Assembly (NCBI GenBank): GCA_017432325.1
Contig: JAFRJJ010000013.1
Coordinates: 21,330-85,329 of the forward strand
Length of the DNA stretch: 64,000 bases
Source: Solobacterium sp.
GTDB lineage: Bacteria; Bacillota_I; Bacilli_A; Erysipelotrichales; Erysipelotrichaceae
Direction of reading: 5' to 3'
Position numbers and translations under genes: made by a program. The notes beneath the pieces were generated by a model. It was not told the DNA's origin. It did no database searches and worked only from the letters and a program-made list of their open reading frames with translations. Positions 29,930 to 35,752 of the stretch are shown here, one piece after another (the first letter of the stretch is position 1; each line of letters opens with the position of its first letter).

Positions 29930-30511
29930 TCAGTCTTCCACTTTCTGCAGATCGTTATAGTTGATATCGGTCGGTGTTTCACGTCCGAACAGCATTGTCA
30001 TAATGCTTGCGACCTGTGTCTGGTCGTTCATTTCGCTGACTCTGCCTTCCATGCCTGTGAACGGTCCGGTCAGGATACGTACTGTATCGCCGACCTTGAA
30101 GTCAACAACGACCTTCTTGTCGCTCTGACCCATTCTGCGCAGGATGGATTCGATCTCATCCGGGGAAACAGGGAACGGCTTTGCGCCGCCGCCTGAAGAA
30201 CCGATAAATCCGGTAACTCCCGGAGTGTTACGCACAACATACCATGCTTCGTCCGTCATCTTCATCTCAACGAACACATAGCCCGGGAAAATGTTTCTCA
30301 TCTTCTCGACTTCCTTGCCGTTTTTGATCTCGATCTCGGGTTCTTCCGCAACGAGTACACGGAACAGTGAATCCTGGATACCCATGGATTCAACACGCTT
30401 TTCCAGATTGTCCTTTACGCGGTTTTCATGTCCGGAGTATGTATTGACTACATACCAGCGTTTTTCATTTTCATCGTCAATCACAGGATTGTTCTTTTTC
30501 TCGTCGCTCAT
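29930..30511 (-). CDS. nusG: Transcription termination/antitermination protein NusG
   Basis: 193 residues. The N-terminal NGN domain begins WYVVNTYSGHENRVKDNLE and contains NIFPGYVFVEMKMTDEAWYV and the RNTPGVTGF block. The C-terminal KOW domain has FKVGDTVRILTGPFTGMEG. The start codon follows the secE stop by one base, and the GGAGG site lies within the secE end, so translation is coupled. Confidence 0.97.
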   Translation of the reverse strand: MSDEKKNNPVIDDENEKRWYVVNTYSGHENRVKDNLEKRVESMGIQDSLFRVLVAEEPEIEIKNGKEVEKMRNIFPGYVFVEMKMTDEAWYVVRNTPGVTGFIGSSGGGAKPFPVSPDEIESILRRMGQSDKKVVVDFKVGDTVRILTGPFTGMEGRVSEMNDQTQVASIMTMLFGRETPTDINYNDLQKVED

Positions 30512-30512
30512 G

Positions 30513-30698
30513 TTATCCTCCGATTCCGATCAGTGTCAGAAGGGTCGTGCTTAAGAAATCGCACAGTACAAAGAACAGCGCAAAGAATGCTGTAAATGTT
30601 ACAACTTCTCCTGTATTGGATACTACGTCGGCGCGCTTCGGCCAGCGTACACGTTTGGCTTCCTTTTTGATACCGCTCCAGCTGAATGTCTTATCCAT
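30513..30698 (-). CDS. secE: Preprotein translocase subunit SecE
   Basis: 61 residues, the usual short Gram-positive form. An amphipathic KKEAKRVRWPKRADV segment precedes one membrane helix (TFTAFFALFFVLCDFLSTTL). SecE clamps the SecY channel. AGGAGGTACTCT overlaps the rpmG stop and leads into the ATG. Order rpmG-secE-nusG is the common one in Bacillota. Confidence 0.95.
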   Translation of the reverse strand: MDKTFSWSGIKKEAKRVRWPKRADVVSNTGEVVTFTAFFALFFVLCDFLSTTLLTLIGIGG

Positions 30699-30708
30699 AG
30701 AGTACCTC

Positions 30709-30858
30709 CTACTTCGTTTCTTTATGGAGTGTTTTGCGTCCGCACTTCGGACAGAATTTCATCAGTTCCAGACGTTTCTTCGCATTTTTGTGTGAAGTTG
30801 TATAATTTCTGGACATACATACCGTGCATGCCATAATTACTTTTTCATCTTTCGCCAT
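30709..30858 (-). CDS. rpmG: 50S ribosomal protein L33, zinc-binding form
   Basis: A 49-residue gene. It starts [14 protein letters not shown] and contains [20 protein letters not shown] followed by PKC, ending HKETK. The two CxxC pairs (CTVC, CPKC) would bind zinc, so this is the C+ form of L33; bacteria with C- copies use them when zinc is scarce. GAGGAGTTTTTGTC precedes the ATG. It heads the secE-nusG operon, 10 nt upstream of secE. Confidence 0.96.
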   Translation of the reverse strand: MAKDEKVIMACTVCMSRNYTTSHKNAKKRLELMKFCPKCGRKTLHKETK

Positions 30859-30884
30859 GACAAAAACTCCTCGATTGCCTACCT

Positions 30885-30913
30885 AATTTAACACAAGAGA
30901 CAATGCCAGTCAA
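30885..30913 (-). promoter_or_regulatory. Promoter of rpmG-secE-nusG
   Basis: Minus strand: TTGACT (30908-30913), 17-nt spacer, TAAATT (30885-30890). Places transcription start about 27 nt before rpmG. Confidence 0.78.
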
Positions 30914-30948
30914 TTATGTTCAAATACGCACAGATTAATTTTTATCTG

Positions 30949-31016
30949 AAAAAACCGGTCCCGGGCCGGCTTCTTCTCATTTCTCCAATCATACGCCGGC
31001 CGTTTTCAGGCCGGAT
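30949..31016 (-). terminator. Two hairpins after the sigma-factor gene; the second is a Rho-independent terminator
   Basis: In transcription order, first CCGGCC/GGCCGG at 30996-31014, just past the stop codon, then AAGCCGG/CCGGTTT at 30953-30972 followed by TTTTTTC. Together they end the cysS-mrnC-rlmB-sigma operon. Confidence 0.8.
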
Positions 31017-31018
31017 CT

Positions 31019-31618
31019 TCATGCTTTTTCAAGAATGCTCTTTTTGATCTTCTTCCGCACTCTCTGCTTTCTTCCGTCAAACTGCTTTGTCGTGATGCCC
31101 ATCTCCTGTGCGGAATCACTGTATGAGCTGCCGTTCATCCAGCTCTGAAGGACCTGCTGTTCCTTTGGGTTCAGTTTGCTGATCTGCTCCATCAGGCGGT
31201 CTCTTGCCTGGTTCATCCGCAGCACGTATTCCGGGTCGGTCAGCCTGTTTTTCTGTTCCAGTGTTTCAATAGCTGGATTGTTCTCGCTGATCATGCTGTC
31301 GAGCGAATACATATGATTGACGCGTCCCAGCTGTTTCCGCTTCACCGCTCTCGTATATGTGATCATCGTGTTTCTGATCACGATCGTCAGGAATGTCGCA
31401 AAACTGCTGCCCCTGTCTTCCCTGTACGATTCGGCAGCTTTGCATAACGCCAGCATACATTCCTGCATCAGATCATCCCAGTAGATATTCAGGCAGGGAC
31501 ATGACTCAATTGCGTTTCTGACCTCATGGATCAGGATCGGTTTGTAGAGATTAAAAAGAGCACGGACGGCGTACGTGTCTCCTGTCCGGCTCATATAAAG
31601 CAATTCGTATGGATTCAT
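31019..31618 (-). CDS. Sigma-70 family RNA polymerase sigma factor (SigH-like position)
   Basis: 199 residues. Region 2 is visible as YWDDLMQECMLALCKAAESY and FATFLTIVIRNTMITYTRA; region 4 as ISKLNPKEQQVLQSWMNGSS with a following helix-turn-helix (AQEMGITTKQFDGRKQRVRK). Its place between rlmB and rpmG equals that of sigH in B. subtilis, so a SigH/Spo0H-related origin is likely, although the yacP gene found there is missing. No anti-sigma gene is beside it. Start follows AAGGAGGAAAGCTT. What it controls is unknown. Confidence 0.85.
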   Translation of the reverse strand: MNPYELLYMSRTGDTYAVRALFNLYKPILIHEVRNAIESCPCLNIYWDDLMQECMLALCKAAESYREDRGSSFATFLTIVIRNTMITYTRAVKRKQLGRVNHMYSLDSMISENNPAIETLEQKNRLTDPEYVLRMNQARDRLMEQISKLNPKEQQVLQSWMNGSSYSDSAQEMGITTKQFDGRKQRVRKKIKKSILEKA

Positions 31619-31630
31619 AAGCTTTCCTCC

Positions 31631-32344
31631 TTAGCGGAAGAAACGCCCGTCTGTGATCTGATACATCAGGATCCCGGCACTGACTGCCGCATTCAATGAA
31701 GAGATCTTTCCTCTCATCGGAAGTGAGACCAGATAATCACACTTCTCTCTCAGCAGTCTTGAAATGCCCTTTCCCTCATTGCCGATCACCAGTACGGTAT
31801 TGAAATCATACTTCAGTGATCTGTAGTCCTGTCCGTCCATGTCTGCTCCGACGATCCAGTAGCCTTTTTTCTTCAGCTCCTCTGCAGTGCGCGCAAGGTT
31901 TGTCACCGACGCGCATTTCACTGTATCGATCGCTCCGGCTGATACTTTCGCGACCGCCGGTGTCAGACCGACCGCATGCGTTTTCTTGAAGATAACACCG
32001 TCCGCGCCTACAGCGTCCGCGGTACGCAGAACAGCTCCCAGGTTATGCGGGTCTTCCAGTTCATCCAGCAGGATCAGGAAACCGTAGTCGGAATGCCGTT
32101 CATTCACCAGATCGTCCAGTGTATAAAGGCGGTATTCCTGTACTTCCGCAGCGATGCCCTGGTGATTGTCGCTGCCGGTCATTTTTTTCAGGTCATTGCG
32201 GCTTACATGCTTCACCTTGATCCTGTTTTTCGCGCACTCCGCTTCGATCTGAGGATCCTGGATACACAAGTATACACAGTCTACTTTCGAGGGATTCTTA
32301 AGCATCTGCTTTACGACGTTTTTTCCGTACATCAATTGTGCCAT
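31631..32344 (-). CDS. rlmB: 23S rRNA (guanosine-2'-O-)-methyltransferase RlmB-like (SpoU family)
   Basis: 237 residues from the ATG at 32344, placed by GAAGGAGGAAGGGTT. N-terminal MYGKNVVKQML belongs to the L30-like substrate-binding domain. The SPOUT catalytic domain shows LLDELEDPHNLGAVLRTADA, VIGNEGKGISRLL and the final LPMRGKISSLNAAVSAGILM, all three SpoU motifs. The reading frame overlaps the end of mrnC by 13 nt. Specificity for G2251 is by family assignment. Confidence 0.93.
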   Translation of the reverse strand: MAQLMYGKNVVKQMLKNPSKVDCVYLCIQDPQIEAECAKNRIKVKHVSRNDLKKMTGSDNHQGIAAEVQEYRLYTLDDLVNERHSDYGFLILLDELEDPHNLGAVLRTADAVGADGVIFKKTHAVGLTPAVAKVSAGAIDTVKCASVTNLARTAEELKKKGYWIVGADMDGQDYRSLKYDFNTVLVIGNEGKGISRLLREKCDYLVSLPMRGKISSLNAAVSAGILMYQITDGRFFR

Positions 32345-32730
32345 AACCCTTCCTCCTTCAGTGTTATAACTTTGTCCCATATCGTCCCGATCCTGTTCCA
32401 ATTGTTCTCAAGTGACAAAGCACCCAGAATCGCTTCAAATCCAGTGGACTTCCGATAGATGCTGACAGGTGTGTTTTTCGGGACAGTGCCTGCGTTGGCG
32501 TTGCGGCCTTTGCGGTACCAGTCCTCTTCCTCTTCTGTAAAGAACGACGCTTCATGAAGAAGGTCATACAGTTCAGACTGTGCTTTGGCGCTGACATACT
32601 TTACGGAATGCTTCTGCAGGTCATTGCCCCTGCCGTATCCCTTTTCAACCAGATATGTCCTGACTACCAGCGACCATGCCGCGTCTCCCAGAAAGGCAAG
32701 CGTTCTGCCGGAGCATTCAGACGCTCTCAC
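32332..32730 (-). CDS. mrnC: Mini-ribonuclease III
   Basis: 132 residues, an RNase III catalytic domain without a dsRNA-binding domain. TLAFLGDAAWSLVVRTYL and the C-terminal YRKSTGFEAILGAL hold the acidic metal-binding residues. Mini-III matures 23S rRNA ends in Bacillus. The start appears to be GTG, sharing GTGA with the cysS stop (4-nt overlap); this coupling and the fixed order cysS-mrnC-rlmB support the call. Confidence 0.93.
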   Translation of the reverse strand: MRASECSGRTLAFLGDAAWSLVVRTYLVEKGYGRGNDLQKHSVKYVSAKAQSELYDLLHEASFFTEEEEDWYRKGRNANAGTVPKNTPVSIYRKSTGFEAILGALSLENNWNRIGTIWDKVITLKEEGLWHN

Positions 32731-34061
32731 AGCAGACCTTTCTCTGCAAGCTTGCCGCGGTAAATATCGGCACTTGCAAAATCCTTGTTTTTCTTGGCTT
32801 CATTCCATTTTTCAAACAGAACGATATCTTCATCGGTAACGACCGGTTTCACAACGGCAACACCGAGAATATCAAGCATCTTTTCTACAGCGTTGCGGTA
32901 TTTTCCGACTGCTTCGAAATCGATCTCGCGCTGTCTCAGGGCACCGTTCAGTTTCTTTACGGTGTCATAAATAACCGCATAGGCGTTCGGTGTGTTCATG
33001 TCATCGTCCATCTGGTCCAGGAATGCCCTGAAGGCTTCCGCATCATATGCGTCCGTAAATGTATAGCGTGCCATAGCCGCCTTGACATCCGCCTGCTTCA
33101 GCGGTGTCATAACGCGGTCCAGCTCTTTTCTGGCTGTTTCGATCGTTTCATCGCTGAAGTTCAGTTCCTTGCGGTAATGAACGGAGCTCATCAGCCATCT
33201 TGTCAGATTCGTACCAAGACGGTCCACGATATCCTTGGCCCAGAGAACATTTCCCAGTGACTTGGACATCTTGATTCCGTCAATGTTCACCATTGCATTG
33301 TGGATCCAGTAATTCGCAAGGCAGTTGCCATGGCAGGCTTCCTGCTGTGCCGCTTCGTTTTCATGATGGGGGAACTTCAGGTCCATTCCGCCGCCGTGGA
33401 TATCGATCATTCTGCCGAGGTTGTTGTTGATCATGACGACACATTCCGTATGCCATCCGGGTCTTCCATCACCCCAGGGACTGCTCCACTTGATGCCCAT
33501 ATCTGTTTTCTTCCACAGCGCAAAGTCATACGGGTTGCGCTTCTGGTCATTGGCTTCAATGCGCGCGCCGGCTTCCAGCATGTTCAGCTTCTGATGACTG
33601 ATCTCACCGTAAGTGGGAACGGAATCAACGGAGAAATAAACATCTCCATTTGCCTCATATGCATGTCCCGACAGCATCAGTTCATCGATAAACGCAATGA
33701 TCTCATCCATTGTCTCGGTAACGCGCGGCGTAATATCCGGGAGTTCCGTATTCAGGAGCTTTCTGACTTCCTGATATGCTTCGATATAGCGCTCGGCGAT
33801 CACAGCTTCGGTCGTTCCTTCATCGGCAGCCTTTTTAATGATCTTGTCATCTACATCCGTAAAGTTGGACGCATAGGTTACGGTGTATCCTTCCGCTTCA
33901 AACAGACGCTTGAGCACATCAAACACGACCATCGGTCTGGCATTTCCGATATGCGCATAGTTGTACACGGTCGGACCGCATACATACATATTCACATGTC
34001 CTTCTTTGATCGGATGAAATTCCTGCACTCTCAGTGTTTTCGTATTGTAAAGTCTGATCAT
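32727..34061 (-). CDS. cysS: Cysteinyl-tRNA synthetase
   Basis: 444 residues from the ATG at 34061 (GGGAGGGAAT before it). The class I HIGH signature is seen as YAHIGNARPMVVFD, and KMSKSLGN is the KMSKS loop. The zinc ligands are spread as CGPTVYN (first Cys), then WHTECVVM and HHENEAAQQEA. It is the first gene after a T-box leader with a Cys specifier, and is overlapped by mrnC. All family blocks look intact. Confidence 0.97.
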   Translation of the reverse strand: MIRLYNTKTLRVQEFHPIKEGHVNMYVCGPTVYNYAHIGNARPMVVFDVLKRLFEAEGYTVTYASNFTDVDDKIIKKAADEGTTEAVIAERYIEAYQEVRKLLNTELPDITPRVTETMDEIIAFIDELMLSGHAYEANGDVYFSVDSVPTYGEISHQKLNMLEAGARIEANDQKRNPYDFALWKKTDMGIKWSSPWGDGRPGWHTECVVMINNNLGRMIDIHGGGMDLKFPHHENEAAQQEACHGNCLANYWIHNAMVNIDGIKMSKSLGNVLWAKDIVDRLGTNLTRWLMSSVHYRKELNFSDETIETARKELDRVMTPLKQADVKAAMARYTFTDAYDAEAFRAFLDQMDDDMNTPNAYAVIYDTVKKLNGALRQREIDFEAVGKYRNAVEKMLDILGVAVVKPVVTDEDIVLFEKWNEAKKNKDFASADIYRGKLAEKGLL

Positions 34062-34077
34062 ATTCCCTCCCACAAAA

Positions 34078-34268
34078 ACAGGGACCCGCAAAAAGACACC
34101 TTCGGCGTGGTCCCACTTTTCTTTTTACTCTGACAGATTAACGCACTGTATACGTCCTGCTTTAAAGGCCCTCCAAGGTGCATCTTATGCAGAACATACC
34201 GGACAGTTTCACCGGCCCTGTCCTCTCTAGGCGTCATGTTTCTGCTTTCTTTCCTCTTCCCAGGTTTC
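34078..34268 (-). ncRNA. T-box riboswitch, cysteine type, before cysS
   Basis: On the minus strand: GAGAGGACAGGG and CCGGTGAAACTGTCCGG in stem I, then AAGATGCACC with TGC (Cys codon) followed by A as the specifier, and AGTGGGACCACG matching the T-box antiterminator bulge (consensus GGTGGNACCGCG). GGGACC and GGGTCCC form the terminator, followed by TGTTTTTG. Uncharged tRNA-Cys would switch on cysS-mrnC-rlmB-sigma. Boundaries are approximate. Confidence 0.88.
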
Positions 34269-34274
34269 CTACAC

Positions 34275-34280
34275 ATTATA
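34275..34280 (-). promoter_or_regulatory. -10 element of the cysS T-box transcript
   Basis: TATAAT on the minus strand, with a weak TTGTTT about 18 nt upstream as -35. The start site falls just before the T-box stem I. Confidence 0.6.
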
Positions 34281-34333
34281 GAACATCAGCCAAGCATGAA
34301 ACAAGGCATAAAGTTCCTGTGTACGGAAACAGG

Positions 34334-35452
34334 CTACAGTGTTTCAAGCAGACGGAGCACCTGATCAACACCAGGCATATCCATCAGCGTTTCCGCATAA
34401 TGGCTGTACAGTACCGTTCCCTGATCATCGAGGATGAACAGAGCGGGCAGCTGCAGTTCGTCGCCTTCATAATCACCGTGTGAGAAGCCTACCTCCCTGG
34501 CTGCGGCAGCTTTCCGTTTCAGCTGTTCCGCGCTGCTGCCAAGCAGTTCTTCCTTTGAGCCTGCCGCATTGATTCCCAGTCTTCTGTAAATAACCTGTCC
34601 GGGATCGGCGATGATCTCAAACGGCAGTACAGTATCGGACTGTTTCAGATCATTCTGCAGGTGTGCAGTATCGCTCTGCATGACGACGATCACCTTCGCG
34701 TTTCTGGCTGTGAATTCTTCGTAGCGTTTCATGATCATGTAAACATCAAACCTGCAGACGGTGCATCCGATGTATCTCAGCACCCACAGTACGGTTTTCC
34801 CGTTCAGCATTTCACGCAAGTGTTCATAGTGACCGTTCTGGGTATCCACAGAGAAATCAGGGATCCGGTCTCCCTTTTCCATCCGGCACGACAGACCTTC
34901 TGTTTCATCCAGTATCCTGAGCGTTTCTTCTGCCATCGGGATATCCGCAATGTCCTGCGCGTAGTGCGCGTAACTGACCAGGCCGTCCGGCTCGATGATA
35001 AACATTGCCGGCAGCTGCAGTTCATTGCCTTCATAGTCTCCATGCACATAACCCGCTTCTTCGGCAGCTTTTCTCTTGGCAAGCAGTTTTGTCATATCAC
35101 TGCCGCGCAGTTCCTCTACAGTTTCCGCGGCATGGATTTCCAGCGTCCGGTACAGTACTTCGTCCGAATCCGAAATGATCTCAAACGGGAGCGGTTCGTC
35201 ACTCAGCGCCGCCTGCAGATGCGCCTGATCGCTCTGCATAACGACAATGATCTGTGTATTGCGTTTTTCGAATTCCGGATAAGCATTCGCCAGAACACGC
35301 ATATCGATCCTGCATGTCGGGCAGCCTGCATAACGCAGCACTCTCAGTACGGTACGTTTTCCGCCCAGAAGTTCACTCATCTTCACATCTGTGCGGAACG
35401 CTGTATTCACGGTAAATTCCGGGAATCTGTCAAGTACATTCAATCTGCTCAT
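34334..35452 (-). CDS. Tandem peroxiredoxin-like (AhpC/TSA-type) protein with two CxxC domains
   Basis: 372 residues from the ATG at 35452 (AGGAGAGTTTT). Two homologous thioredoxin-fold domains, ~1-184 and ~191-372, each with a redox pair: RYAGCPTCR (C44, C47) and RYIGCTVCR (C230, C233). Both keep the same pattern after it (IIVVMQSD / VIVVMQSD, PFEII, HGDYEGNELQLPA / HGDYEGDELQLPA). This suggests an internal duplication. Likely a thiol-dependent peroxidase or reductase. No signal peptide is seen, so cytoplasmic. No partner redoxin gene is adjacent. Confidence 0.78.
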   Translation of the reverse strand: MSRLNVLDRFPEFTVNTAFRTDVKMSELLGGKRTVLRVLRYAGCPTCRIDMRVLANAYPEFEKRNTQIIVVMQSDQAHLQAALSDEPLPFEIISDSDEVLYRTLEIHAAETVEELRGSDMTKLLAKRKAAEEAGYVHGDYEGNELQLPAMFIIEPDGLVSYAHYAQDIADIPMAEETLRILDETEGLSCRMEKGDRIPDFSVDTQNGHYEHLREMLNGKTVLWVLRYIGCTVCRFDVYMIMKRYEEFTARNAKVIVVMQSDTAHLQNDLKQSDTVLPFEIIADPGQVIYRRLGINAAGSKEELLGSSAEQLKRKAAAAREVGFSHGDYEGDELQLPALFILDDQGTVLYSHYAETLMDMPGVDQVLRLLETL

Positions 35453-35512
35453 AAAACTCTCCTGTAATAAGTCCATTGTTTCAGAAATTTCACAAAAATA
35501 CAGTAATGTGCA

Positions 35513-35539
35513 CAAAAAAGCGGAGAGTTTCCCCTCCGC
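35513..35539 (-). terminator. Rho-independent terminator after the GYF_2-like gene
   Basis: Minus strand: GCGGAG and CTCCGC (extended by mismatched neighbours) with a short loop and then TTTTTT. It begins 3 nt after the stop. Confidence 0.8.
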
Positions 35540-35541
35540 CG

Positions 35542-35739
35542 TTATTCAGCAATGATATAGCTGCTGTAGATCGAGTTGCCGAGTCTCAGCCAGTCTTCCA
35601 GATCCATCATCCAGATGTAATCATTTTCTGTCAGGATCCCCTGGCGGATCAGACGGATGAGCTCATCATCCGTATACGGACCGTATTTCTCGGTATCTCC
35701 CGCTTTGTTGTAATACCAGAATTTTCCCGCTTCACTCAT
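35542..35739 (-). CDS. Small GYF_2/DUF4339-like domain protein
   Basis: 65 residues. The line FWYYNKAGDTEKYGPYTDDE, the hydrophobic ELIRLIRQG and the closing DYIWMMDLEDWLRL follow the pattern of GYF_2 (DUF4339) domains: W-Y, G-P-x, L-x-x-L, G-x-I and a late W. The ATG has GAGGA 8-9 nt upstream. It starts 13 nt after the stop of the large HTH-RCC1 gene, in another frame, so it is a separate gene rather than its end. Known GYF_2 domains bind peptides or lie next to membrane parts; role here unknown. Confidence 0.65.
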   Translation of the reverse strand: MSEAGKFWYYNKAGDTEKYGPYTDDELIRLIRQGILTENDYIWMMDLEDWLRLGNSIYSSYIIAE

Positions 35740-35752
35740 AATTCCGTCCTCA

